A stretch of DNA of 64,000 bases from AP-15 sp963738185 (GTDB lineage: Bacteria > Pseudomonadota > Alphaproteobacteria > ATCC43930 > CGMCC-115725): the NCBI GenBank assembly GCA_963738185.1, contig CAVTVA010000001.1, forward strand, positions 930,001 through 994,000, read 5' to 3'. A program made the position numbers and the translations under genes. Positions 1 to 8,208 of this stretch are shown one piece after another. The notes beneath the pieces are model-generated. The model made no database searches, was not told the origin of the DNA, and saw only the letters and a list, made by a program, of their open reading frames with translations. Numbering within the stretch: position 1 is the stretch's first letter; each line of letters begins with the position of its first letter.

Positions 1-1
1 G

Positions 2-319
2 ACCTTTGAGGAATCGCTGCGCTGCCTCGCTTGGAGCGGGCGCATCCTGATCCTCGGCTTTCTCGGCGGCGCGCCGGCGCTGGCCCGCACCAACTATCTG
101 CTGATCAAGGGGGTCGAGGCGATCGGCGTGCGCATCGGCGGGCTCAACGAGAGCCGTCCCGAGCTTGCCGCCGAGAACGCCCGCACGCTGTTCGAGCTCG
201 CCGCCGAGGGTAAGCTCAAGCCGCGAGTCTGGCGCCGCTTCCCGCTGGCGCAGGCCGGCGACGCGGTGCAGGCGCTGATCGACCGTGCGGTCATCGGCAA
301 GGCGGTGCTCGTCGGCTAG
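2..319 (+). CDS. Zinc-binding/quinone oxidoreductase (MDR superfamily), C-terminal part
   Basis: This is the last 105 codons of a gene that begins before the window. The reading frame opens inside the nucleotide-binding fold: a strand with GRILILGFLGG, then a helix and the typical MDR ending, where a conserved helix (FPLAQAGDAVQALID) is followed by GKAVLVG and the stop. In the family this is an NAD(P)H-dependent oxidoreductase of the quinone reductase/zeta-crystallin type, cytosolic, acting on quinones or enones. The substrate cannot be told from this fragment. It converges on ygfZ, whose stop lies 15 bases further on. I am confident of the family and not of the substrate. Confidence 0.8.
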   Translation, partial: TFEESLRCLAWSGRILILGFLGGAPALARTNYLLIKGVEAIGVRIGGLNESRPELAAENARTLFELAAEGKLKPRVWRRFPLAQAGDAVQALIDRAVIGKAVLVG

Positions 320-334
320 GCGCGGCTGTAGGGG

Positions 335-1252
335 CTACCCGTCCCTACCGCTACCGGAAATGCGCATCCAACTCGGTCTGGTCGGGACGATCGCCGTGTC
401 CCCGGCCATCAGCGGCTGTTCGCCGAGCACCGCGTCGATCCGCAGCACGGCCAGGCCCTGCCCGTCGCGGCTCGATCGCATCTCGCCAACCTCGCGGCCA
501 GCGGCGGTGACGATCGTCCCCGGCGCCGGAGCCGGGCCGTCGATCACGACCGGCACCAGCCGCCGTTTGACGAGGCCGCGATATTTGGTGCGGGCGGTCA
601 ATTCCTGGCCGATATAGCAGCCCTTTTGCCAATCGACCCCGTTCAATTCGTCAAACCCGGCTTCGAGCAGGATCGATTTTTCGAGCTCCAGGTCGCGGCT
701 GCCATCGGCGATTCCGAGGCCGAGGCGCAGACGGTCCCAAGCCTCGAACCCCGCTTCGCGCAGCCCGGCCTGGGTTAGCGCGGAGCGCGCGCCCGCGCGC
801 GGCAGGATGCACCGAGCGCCGAGCGCCGCGAGCCGTGGATCGACAAACGCGACGCCCGAGGCAAAGGCGCGGGCATGGCCCGGCTCGTCCGGAAGGCCGA
901 GCGCGGCGAGGGCGTCGTCGCCAAAGACTGCCGCCACCGCAAGGTCCGGCCGCTCGTCGAGCGTCGCCTTGGCTCGCAGCCGATACATCGACAGCCGCCG
1001 CTTAAGGTCGGCCAGCCGCCCGGCTTCGGCATCGAGCAGGATGGTTGCGTCGGCCGCTGCACCGATCTCGGCCATCATGAAGTCGTGCAGGTATTTACCC
1101 TGCGCGGTCAAGAATGCCGCGTAACGCGCCTGTTCAGGGCCGATCTTGTCGACGTCGTTGGAGACGAGCCCTTGCAGAAAGGCGCGGCGATCGGGTCCGC
1201 CGACGGCGAGGACGCCGCGGTCGTCGAGCAGCACAAAACAAGCATCGGGCAT
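335..1252 (-). CDS. ygfZ: YgfZ/GcvT-type folate-binding protein (Fe-S cluster maintenance)
   Basis: The product is 305 aa and carries the family signature KGCYIGQE near residue 200, which defines the YgfZ branch of the GcvT-like folate-binding proteins. The known role is tetrahydrofolate-dependent help in assembly or repair of Fe-S enzymes in the cytosol. The frame extends 43 codons further upstream, but that extension is low-complexity Arg/Pro sequence. The ATG giving MPDACFVLLDD aligns with normal family N-termini, so I start there. The gene is divergent from the glycosyltransferase operon, and the roughly 100-base gap between them must hold both promoters. No defects are seen. Confidence 0.9.
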   Translation of the reverse strand: MPDACFVLLDDRGVLAVGGPDRRAFLQGLVSNDVDKIGPEQARYAAFLTAQGKYLHDFMMAEIGAAADATILLDAEAGRLADLKRRLSMYRLRAKATLDERPDLAVAAVFGDDALAALGLPDEPGHARAFASGVAFVDPRLAALGARCILPRAGARSALTQAGLREAGFEAWDRLRLGLGIADGSRDLELEKSILLEAGFDELNGVDWQKGCYIGQELTARTKYRGLVKRRLVPVVIDGPAPAPGTIVTAAGREVGEMRSSRDGQGLAVLRIDAVLGEQPLMAGDTAIVPTRPSWMRISGSGRDG

Positions 1253-1349
1253 GGCTCGGCACAATCGTTGCGGCCGGTTAGAGTTAGGCGAGGGGCGCCA
1301 GCTTGGCAAGGCGCGGGGTGCGGGATATAAGCCCTCCCGGATCGGCGAG

Positions 1350-2309
1350 ATGGACATTCTGTTTGTTACCGCGACGCGCATCGGCGACGCCGTGCTGTCG
1401 ACCGGCCTCTTGTCCGATCTGGTCGAGCGTTATCCGGGCGCGCGGCTGACGATCGCGGCGGGGCCGGTCGCCGCACCGCTGTTCGCCTGTGTGCCGGGGC
1501 TCGAGCGGCTCGTTATCGTGCACAAGCGGCGCTGGTCATTGCATTGGCTGCCGCTCTATGCCGCGGTGGCGGTGCGGCGCTGGGGCCTGGTCGTTGATTT
1601 GCGCGGCTCGGCGCTCGCCTGGCTGCTGCGCGCCGGCCGGCGCCGGGTCATGGCCAAGGGCGATTCGAGCGAGCACCGGGTGCGCCAGCTTGCCCGGCTG
1701 TTCGCGCTCGATCCGCCGCCCGCCCCGCGGCTGTGGACCGGGCCGCAGCACGAGCGGGCTGCCGCCGCGCTGATCGCCCCCGGCGGCCCGGTGCTGGCGA
1801 TCGGCCCGGCCGCGAACTGGCGCGGCAAGCAATGGCGCGCCGAGCGCTTCGCCGAGCTGGCGCTTCGGCTGACCGCGAGCGCCGGGCTGCTGCCGGGGGC
1901 ACGCGTCGCGGTGCTGGCCGCCGGCCACGAGGGCGGGCAGGCCCGGCCGTTGCTCGACGCGATCCCAGACGGTCGCCGCATTGACCTCGTGGGCCGGACC
2001 GATTTGCTGACCGCGGCGGCGGTGCTGCGGCGCTGCGCGCTGTTCATCGGCAACGACACCGGGCTGATGCACATCGCCGCTGCCGCCGGGACGCCGACAT
2101 TGGGTCTGTTCGGCCCGAGCCCAAGCGGGCAATTCGCGCCCTGGGGGTCCCGTGCGGCCTTTGTCTCATCGGCCGAGCCGCGCCAGTCGATGTTTGGCCC
2201 CGGCTTCGATCACCGCACGACGGACACCTTGATGGACGGGCTGTCGGTCGATGCCGCCGAGCGCGCGGCCGGCCAATTATGGGCCCGGCTGGCGAGTGCC
2301 GCGGCGTGA
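1350..2309 (+). CDS. Glycosyltransferase family 9 (heptosyltransferase-like)
   Basis: The 319-aa protein has the two halves of a GT9 enzyme. The N-terminus, MDILFVTATRIGDAVLSTG, is the acceptor-side Rossmann fold with the conserved RIGD. Near residue 230 comes the donor-side signature FIGNDTGLMHIAAAAGTP followed by GLFGPS. GT9 enzymes of this kind transfer heptose or a related sugar from an ADP/NDP donor to inner-core lipopolysaccharide at the cytoplasmic face of the inner membrane. The frame is open upstream but that part is antisense to ygfZ, so the ATG at 1350 is used. It is the first gene of an overlapping glycan operon: its stop overlaps the GTG start of the next gene. Confidence 0.85.
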   Translation: MDILFVTATRIGDAVLSTGLLSDLVERYPGARLTIAAGPVAAPLFACVPGLERLVIVHKRRWSLHWLPLYAAVAVRRWGLVVDLRGSALAWLLRAGRRRVMAKGDSSEHRVRQLARLFALDPPPAPRLWTGPQHERAAAALIAPGGPVLAIGPAANWRGKQWRAERFAELALRLTASAGLLPGARVAVLAAGHEGGQARPLLDAIPDGRRIDLVGRTDLLTAAAVLRRCALFIGNDTGLMHIAAAAGTPTLGLFGPSPSGQFAPWGSRAAFVSSAEPRQSMFGPGFDHRTTDTLMDGLSVDAAERAAGQLWARLASAAA

Positions 2310-3184
2310 GCCCGGTGCGGCTCTCGGCGCTGGTGGTCGCCCATGACGAGGAGCGCCAGCTCGCTCAATGCCTCGCCTGCCTCGGCTTTGCCGACGAGAT
2401 CGTCGTCGTGCTCGATCGCTGCCATGACCGCTCGCGCGAGATCGCCGAGCGCTATGGCGCGCGGCTGGTCGAAGGCGCATGGGAGCGCGAGGGGCCGCGC
2501 CGCCATGCCGGGATCGAGGCCTGCCGCGGCGGCTGGATCCTCGAAATCGATGCCGACGAGCGGGTGCCGCCGCAGCTCGCCGAGGAAATCCGGCGGGTCG
2601 TCGCGACCTCTAACGCGGCGTGGCACCTCGTCCCAGTCGATAATTTCATCGGCGAGCGCCTGGTGCGCTGGGGCTGGGGTGCGGCGTTCGGGCGCTCGGC
2701 GCACGCCGCCCTCTACCGCAAGGGCGCCAAGAAATGGGGCGGCGAGCGGGTTCACCCCGCCCTTTCGCTGTCGGGCAAGCAGGGGCCGACGCTGTCCGCG
2801 CCAATCCGGCATTACGTCGACCGCGACATCTCCGACATGCTGCGCCGCCTCGACCGCTATTCGAGCGCGCGGGCGCAGGATCTGCGCGACAGCGGCGACA
2901 TCGGCGGCTATGGGCGCAACCTGCGCCGCATCCCGTCGCGCTTCTGGAAATGCTATGTCGGCCGCAAAGGCTATCGCGAAGGGCCATGGGGCTTTCTGAT
3001 CGCATTATGCGCGGCGCTCTACCCGATCCTCTCCTATCTGAAGGCCCGGCTCGAGACGCCGGCCGATCCGGCGGCTGCTCCTCACCCTCCCGCTGCGCGG
3101 GTCCCTCCCTCTCCCCGCTCGCGGGGAGAGGGTCAGGGTGAGGGGCAGACGGCCGAGCACGTGCTGCCGCCCGGCGCAGGCTGA
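2306..3184 (+). CDS. Glycosyltransferase family 2 (WaaE/KdtX-like)
   Basis: A 292-aa GT-A enzyme. The start is a GTG overlapping the previous stop (GTGA). The N-terminal strand LSALVVAHDEE, the motif EIVVVLDRCHD and the metal/NDP-binding EIDADERVPPQL follow the WaaE pattern of LPS-core GT2 enzymes. The catalytic region ends near residue 255. The remaining tail is rich in Pro, Arg and Gly and is encoded by a palindromic repeat (3081-3146) inserted at the 3' end, which appears to have replaced the native C-terminus. The stop overlaps the ATG of the next glycosyltransferase. The sugar and acceptor are unknown; the operon points to LPS core or another surface glycan. Confidence 0.85.
   Translation: MSPVRLSALVVAHDEERQLAQCLACLGFADEIVVVLDRCHDRSREIAERYGARLVEGAWEREGPRRHAGIEACRGGWILEIDADERVPPQLAEEIRRVVATSNAAWHLVPVDNFIGERLVRWGWGAAFGRSAHAALYRKGAKKWGGERVHPALSLSGKQGPTLSAPIRHYVDRDISDMLRRLDRYSSARAQDLRDSGDIGGYGRNLRRIPSRFWKCYVGRKGYREGPWGFLIALCAALYPILSYLKARLETPADPAAAPHPPAARVPPSPRSRGEGQGEGQTAEHVLPPGAG
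3081..3146. repeat. Palindromic dispersed repeat inside the GT2 reading frame
   Basis: The arms CTCACCCTCCC and AGGGTCAGGGTGAG enclose an inner hairpin CTCTCCCCGC/GCGGGGAGAG. The same building blocks (ACCCTCTCCC..GGGAGAGGG) recur at 32155-32268, 55054-55200 and 58527-58572, so this is a family of short interspersed palindromes. Here it is translated, supplying part of the C-terminus of the upstream glycosyltransferase. Confidence 0.8.
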
Positions 3185-4224
3185 TGGCTCGCGTGGTGAT
3201 GGCCGATGACGGCATCGCGTTTGACGGGAGGATGGCCGAGACGGCGCCGTTGGGCGGGGCCGAGACCGCCTTTGTCGCGCTGGCCGAGGCGCTGGCCGCG
3301 CGCGGCCACCAGGTCGAGGTGCGCAACCATTGCGCGCCCCGCTGACCCACAATGGCGTGCGCTGGGCGCCGCTGTCGGGGGGCGTCCCCGAGGCGTGCGA
3401 TCTCTATATCGGCAGCCGCGGCCATCGCGTGATCGGGCTGGTGCGCCGGGCCGGGCGCCGGCTGTTCTGGCTGCACAACCCGGCCCGATACCTGCAAAAG
3501 CCGCGCAATCTGTGGCGCGCTCGGCTGGTATCGGCCGGTGCTGGTGGCGACCGGCGCCTATCACGCGGCGACGATCCCACGCTGGCTACCCTGCGCCGGG
3601 CGGCGGATCATTCCCTATGGCGTGCTCGAACGCTTCCGCGCCGCCGAGCCGCGCGAGCCGCCGCCGCCGCGGGCGATCTTCACCTCGAACCCGCTGCGCG
3701 GGCTCGACTGGCTGCTCGATCTGTGGGTCGCGCGCATCGCGCCGGCGGTGTCCGGAGCCGAATTGCACATTTATGCCGGTCCCTCGGTGTACCGCGCCGC
3801 CGCGCCAAAGGCCCGGCAGATGGCGGCGATCCTGGCGCGCGCCGATCGGCTCGCCTCCGCCGGGGTGCGCCGGTTCGCGCCGGTCGCGCATGACGACCTG
3901 GCGGCGGTCTTGCGCCATGCGCGGGCCATGCTCTATCGCGGCGATCCCGGCGAGACCTTCTGCCTGGCATTGGCCGAGGCGCAGGCGATGGGCGTGCCCG
4001 CGGTGGTGACCGCGTCGGGCGCGGTCGGCGAGCGGGTTCTGGATGGCGTCAGCGGCCGGGTGGCGGCGAATGACAACGCGTTTGTCGCCGCCTCGATCGC
4101 GCTGTTGCGCGACGACGGCCTGTGGCGGCGCTGGCATCTGGCGGCGCTGGAGCAGCAGCGCGGGTTGAGCTGGGATGCGGTCGCCGCTCGATTCGAGGCG
4201 CTGATCCGGTCGCGCGGCGGATGA
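3184..4224 (+). CDS. Glycosyltransferase family 4/group 1, two compensating frameshifts
   Basis: Three overlapping reading segments together give one GT-B protein of about 346 aa. The first begins MARVVMADDGIAFDG with GGAETAF (to about 3340). The second covers LYIGSRGHRVIG and LFWLHNPARYL (about 3340-3520). The third runs from VLVATGAYHAATIP through IIPYGVLERF, FTSNPLRGLDWLL and the donor-site helix GETFCLALAEAQAMGVP to the stop at 4224. The first break behaves as a missing base and the second as an extra base, so the frame is restored. The ATG overlaps the GT2 stop, and the stop overlaps the ATG of the next glycosyltransferase, which argues that the complete gene is real. If both breaks exist in the organism the gene is dead; sequencing error is an alternative. 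Confidence 0.75.
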
Positions 4225-5288
4225 CCCGCCGGCTGCTGCAGGCGATCGCGGGTGCCCGCCACGGCGGGGCCGAGACATTTTTTGTGCGGCTGGCGACGGC
4301 GCTGCAGCGCGCCGGCGAGACGCAGCGGGTTCTGATCCGCCGCGATGTCGCGCGCTCGCGAAGCCTGAGCGAGGCGGGGATCGCGGTCGCCGAGCTGGGT
4401 TTTGGCGGCCCGCTCGATCTGCCGACCCGAGTAAACTTTCGCCGCGAGGTCGCCCGCTGGCGCCCCGATATCGTGCTGACTTGGATGAGCCGGGCGACGC
4501 GGCTATGCCCGCGCGGCGATTTCGTGCATGTTGCCCGGCTCGGGGGGTATTACGATGTGAAATATTACCGGCGCTGCGACCAGCTGATCGGCAATACGCG
4601 GGCGATCGTCGATTATGCCGTGGCCGCCGGCTGGCCGCGCGAGCGCGTCGATTATTTGCCGAATTTTGTGCCCGATGCGCGGGCGACGCCGCCGCTCCGG
4701 CGCTCGCCGGCGGCCAGGTCCCGCGATATGCCGCTGGCGCTGGCGCTGGGTCGGCTGCACCCGAACAAGGGGTTCGACCTGCTGCTCGCGGCGGTGGCCG
4801 AGACCCGAGAAGTTCGGTTGGCGATCGCCGGCGACGGGCCGTTGCGCGGCTCGCTCGCGCGGCTCGCGGCCGATCTCGGGATCGCCGAGCGGGTCAGCTT
4901 TCTCGGCTGGCGCGAGGATGTGCCGGAGCTGTTGGCCGGGGCCGATTTTCTCGTCTGCCCGTCGGTTTTCGAGCCGCTCGGCAATGTGGTGATCGAGGCT
5001 TGGTCGGCGGGCTTGCCGGTGGTGGCCGCCGCCAGCGACGGCCCGGCCGGGTTGATCGAGGACGAAGTGAGTGGGCTCCTGGTGCCGCTGCCGGGTCAGC
5101 CGGGCGGCGGGCCGCGGGCATTGGCCGCGGCGATCGAGCGCCTCGCTTGCGATCCCGCGTTGCGCGCCCGGCTCGGTCAAGCCGGCCGCCGCGCCTACGA
5201 GGCCGAATATACCGAGGCGGCGGTCGTCGCCCATTATCGCCGCTATTTCGACCGACTGGTGCCCGGATGTGCGGCATCGCCGGGCTGA
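4221..5288 (+). CDS. Glycosyltransferase family 4 (group 1)
   Basis: A 355-aa GT-B glycosyltransferase. Visible are the N-terminal GARHGGAETFF loop, the inter-domain strand LALALGRLHPNKGFD, the donor-binding LVCPSVFEPLGNVVIEAW (a conserved E-x7-E type helix) and the closing GLLVPLP. The start ATG overlaps the previous gene's stop (ATGA); the frame is open further upstream but that part is a shadow of the preceding gene. It ends 22 bases inside asnB. It probably adds one sugar to the same lipid-linked glycan as its neighbours, at the cytoplasmic side of the inner membrane. Donor and acceptor are not identifiable. Confidence 0.85.
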   Translation: MTRRLLQAIAGARHGGAETFFVRLATALQRAGETQRVLIRRDVARSRSLSEAGIAVAELGFGGPLDLPTRVNFRREVARWRPDIVLTWMSRATRLCPRGDFVHVARLGGYYDVKYYRRCDQLIGNTRAIVDYAVAAGWPRERVDYLPNFVPDARATPPLRRSPAARSRDMPLALALGRLHPNKGFDLLLAAVAETREVRLAIAGDGPLRGSLARLAADLGIAERVSFLGWREDVPELLAGADFLVCPSVFEPLGNVVIEAWSAGLPVVAAASDGPAGLIEDEVSGLLVPLPGQPGGGPRALAAAIERLACDPALRARLGQAGRRAYEAEYTEAAVVAHYRRYFDRLVPGCAASPG

Positions 5289-7040
5289 TGACCCTCGACG
5301 GCGCGCCGCCGCCCGCCGCACCGTTGGCGCAGATGGGCGCGGCCCTGCGTCATCGCGGGCCGGACGGCGACGGCCGCTACCGGTCGGGCGATGTCGGCAT
5401 GGTGCAGACCCGGCTGGCGATCATCGACCTGGCGACTGGCGACCAGCCGCTGTTCGAGCCGGGCGGCGCGGCATTGATCGCCAATGGCGAAATCTACAAC
5501 TACCTCGAGCTGCGCGAGGAGCTGCATGGCGCGCGGCCGATCGCGTTCTCGACGCAGTCGGATTGCGAGCTGCCGCTGCACCTCTACCGCCGCCACGGGC
5601 TCGACTTTACGCTCTATCTGCGCGGCATGTACGCGGTGGCCTTGCACGATCCGGGCAGCGGTCGGCTGGTCCTCGCCCGCGACCCGTTCGGGATCAAGCC
5701 GCTCTATTACGCCGAGACAGCGCGCGGCTTCGCCTTTGCCTCGCAGCCGAGCGCGCTGCTCGAAGCGGGCCTCGTCGCCGCGGCGCTGATGCGCAGGGCT
5801 CGCAACGAGCTCCTACAGATGCAATTCACCACCGGCCGCGAGACGATCTTTGCCGGGATCAACCGGGTATTGCCGGGCGAGACGGTGGTGGTTCGGCGCG
5901 GGCGCATCGTCGAGCGCCGCCGCCGCCCGGCCTTGCCCGATTTCGGCCCGGTTGCGGCCGGCGAAGATGAGGCGCTGAGCCGGCTCGATGCTGCCTTTGC
6001 CGACAGCGTGCGCCTGCACCAGCGTTCGGATGTGCCGTTCGGCATGTTTCTGTCGGGCGGCATCGATTCGACGGCGGTGTTGGCGATGATGGCCCGGCTG
6101 GCCGAGCGCCCGGTCAAGGCGTTCACCATCGGCTTTGGCGACGGCGATACCGCCGACGAGCGCCCGGCGGCGCGCGCTGCCGCGCAGGCCGTTGGCGCCG
6201 AGCATGTCGAGGTCGTTTTCACCAAGGCCGATTTCTGGACGCTGCTGCCCGAAATCGTCTGCGCGATCGACGACCCCGCCGCCGATTACGCGATCCTGCC
6301 GACCTGGGCATTGGCCCGCGGCGGCGCGCGAGGCCGGGCTCAAGGTGATTTTGTCGGGCGAGGGCGGCGACGAGCTGTTTGGCGGCTACGGCCGCTATCG
6401 CAGCGTGATGCGCCCGTGGTGGGCCGGCGGGCGCCGGCCGCGCGCCCGCGGCATGCTCGACGATCTGGGCGTGCTGCGCGGCGAGATCGCCGGCTGGCGC
6501 GACGGGATCGCGGCGGCCGAGGTGCATGGCGGCGGGCACGGCCGCACCTCGTTGCAGGCGGCGCAGGCGGTCGATTGCGCCGACTGGCTGCCGAACGATC
6601 TCTTGATCAAGCTCGACCGCTGCCTGATGGCGCACGGCGCCGAGGGCCGCACGCCGTTTCTCGACCCCGAAATGGCGGCGCTGGCGTTTCGGCTGCCTGA
6701 CGATCTGAAGATTCGGCGCGGCCTCGGCAAGTGGATTTTGCGGCGCTGGCTCGCCGGGCAATTGCCGCAGGCGCAGCCGCTCGCCCGCAAGCGCGGCTTC
6801 ACCGTGCCGGTGGGGCGCTGGCTCGCCGATCGCGCCGCAGTCATCGGGCCGCTCGTCGCCCGTTCGCCGGCGGTGCGCGAGCTCTGCCGCCCGGACGCGG
6901 TCGAGAGCCTGTTTACCGCCGCCGGGCAACGGCGCGCCGGCCGCGCCGCCTGGAACCTCTTATTCTACGCGCTGTGGCACCGCCATCACATCGAGCGCGC
7001 CCCCCTGCCGCCCGACACCGCAGCGGCGCTGGCAAGCTAG
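5267..7040 (+). CDS. asnB: Asparagine synthase (glutamine-hydrolysing)-like amidotransferase, one frameshift
   Basis: The protein, about 590 aa, starts MCGIAGLM, giving the Cys nucleophile of class II glutaminases after Met removal. The glutaminase half shows RHRGPDG and ANGEIYNY. The synthetase half shows the PP-loop SGGIDST near residue 265 and GEGGDELFGGY after the break. The frame changes near 6320 as if one base were added; both sides are clearly the same enzyme. In glycan loci, AsnB homologues may amidate sugar acids or polymer components instead of making free asparagine, and this gene is the last of the glycosyltransferase operon. Its last 73 bases before the C-terminal codons are repeated exactly at 7901-7973. 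Confidence 0.85.
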
Positions 7041-7091
7041 ACGCTCCGCATGCTTCCCTAGGCGGACTCGGCGTGAAACCGGCCTTGGCAG

Positions 7092-7122
7092 ATTATGCCA
7101 TAATTGTCTATGTTTTCCATAG
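7092..7122. promoter_or_regulatory. Putative ParD operator: two inverted repeats
   Basis: Two adjacent perfect inverted repeats, ATTATG-C-CATAAT (7092-7104) and CTATG-TTTTC-CATAG (7108-7122), lie 22 to 52 bases before the antitoxin start in an unusually AT-rich patch. ParD antitoxins are ribbon-helix-helix repressors that bind such paired palindromes over their own promoter. The assignment is an inference from position and symmetry. Confidence 0.5.
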
Positions 7123-7143
7123 CACGATCGATTTGAGGCCAGC

Positions 7144-7437
7144 ATGCCGACCCGCAATGTAGTGCTGACGGCGCACCACGAAAGCTTGATCGAAGGGCTC
7201 GTCAAGTCCGGACGCTACCAGAACGCGAGCGAGGTGCTGCGCGAAGGGCTGCGCTTGGTGGAAGCCCGAGAGGCGCGCGAATCCGCGAAGCTGGAGGCCT
7301 TGCAGGAGGCGGCCCGCGTCGGCTTCGCCGATCTCGAGGAGGGTCGCTACGAAGAATTCCAGAGCGTTGATGACCTCGCCGACTATTTGCGCGACTTGTC
7401 CGAGCGGGCGCTGACGAGAGCGCGTAAAGGCTCTTGA
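7144..7437 (+). CDS. parD: ParD-family type II antitoxin
   Basis: A 97-aa protein with the ParD layout. An N-terminal ribbon-helix-helix (strand RNVVLTAHHE, helices ESLIEGLVKSGRYQNASEVLREGLRLVE) is followed by a charged C-terminal part that wraps the toxin in known complexes. A GAGG ribosome-binding site precedes the ATG. The stop overlaps a TTG start of the toxin. Expected function: neutralises ParE and represses the operon. The cassette sits between asnB and a duplicated asnB 3' fragment, which suggests arrival by recombination. Confidence 0.88.
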   Translation: MPTRNVVLTAHHESLIEGLVKSGRYQNASEVLREGLRLVEAREARESAKLEALQEAARVGFADLEEGRYEEFQSVDDLADYLRDLSERALTRARKGS

Positions 7438-7786
7438 TCTCCGCACCGAACCGGCGGGCGCGCCTCAGCGCCGCGGCCGAACGCGATTTTGCGTCCATTC
7501 TCGAATGGACAGGAGAGCGGTTTGGCCCGCGGCAAGCCCGCCAATATCGCGAGGCGCTCGAAGATGGAATTCGGGCGCTTCGAAACAGCCCGGCCATTCC
7601 GAGCGCCAGACTGCGTGAAGACGTCGGTGCCGGAGTATGGTCACTGCACATCGGGCGAAGCCGGCGGCCGCCCGGCACCTGCTGCTCTATCGCGTGACCG
7701 ACGAGACCACGATCGAGATCCTCCGCATCCTTCACGACAGCATGGATATCGCGCGTCACCTGTCGAGGCGGGAAGAAGACCGGTGA
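7434..7786 (+). CDS. parE: ParE/RelE-family toxin, one frameshift
   Basis: The reading begins with a TTG overlapping the antitoxin stop. It shows the ParE core: an Arg-rich start, DFASILEWTGERFGPRQARQYREAL, then GVWSLHIGRS. The frame then breaks near 7670 (one base apparently missing) and continues as RHLLLYRV, IEILRILHDSMDIARHL and a stop at 7784-7786. The terminal ILRILHDSMDIARHL is the conserved ParE ending, so the two pieces are one protein of about 117 aa. ParE toxins typically poison DNA gyrase. If the break is real the toxin is inactive and the antitoxin is left alone. Confidence 0.8.
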
Positions 7787-7998
7787 CATCGCCGCGCCAC
7801 CCGCCGGTGGCGCGCTGGATTGCGGGTCGTGTCGAAGCCATCGGCCCGGTCGTCGCGCTCGCTGGCAGTGCTGCCGCCGGGCAACGGCGCGCGGGCCGCG
7901 CCTGGAACCTCTTATTCTACGCGCTGTGGCACCGCCATCACATCGAGCGCGCCCCCCTGCCGCCCGACACCGCGGCGGCGCTGGCCGGGAATGCCTGA
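7787..7998 (+). pseudogene. Duplicated 3' fragment of asnB
   Basis: Translation gives PPVARWIAGRVEAIGPVV, a diverged copy of the asnB C-terminal segment, then AGQRRAGRAWNLLFYALWHR and PLPPDTAAALAGNA, nearly identical to the end of the asnB at 5267-7040. The DNA from 7901 to 7973 matches 6949-7021 over all 73 bases. No start or glutaminase domain is present. The upstream part is more diverged than the downstream part, so this looks like the stump of a second, related asnB gene with the toxin-antitoxin cassette between the two copies. Confidence 0.8.
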
Positions 7999-8208
7999 AC
8001 ATCGCGGACGGATTGGTTAAGTAACGCGATTTTTACGATAGCCGGAAACTGGCGATGCGCGTAGCCTATTCCGCGTCATGCGCGAATTGGGACGGACGTA
8101 TCGGCGGGCAAGGACGCTCGCCGGTCCAAAGTCCGGGGCCTGAGCGCGCGTGACCGGCGCTCGTTTACGTGGGGCGTTCGAAACGACAACGATAATCTGG
8201 AGGGGCCT

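Noticed and set aside
3081..3146. Palindromic repeats considered as CRISPR repeats
   Set aside because: The copies are scattered singly or in inverted pairs, lack regular spacers, and no cas genes are present. I saw no CRISPR array in the window.
4481..6700. Open frame that seems to extend asnB far upstream into the glycosyltransferase
   Set aside because: The MCGIAG start at 5267 is the only one giving the N-terminal Cys; the upstream part is a shadow of the GT4 gene.
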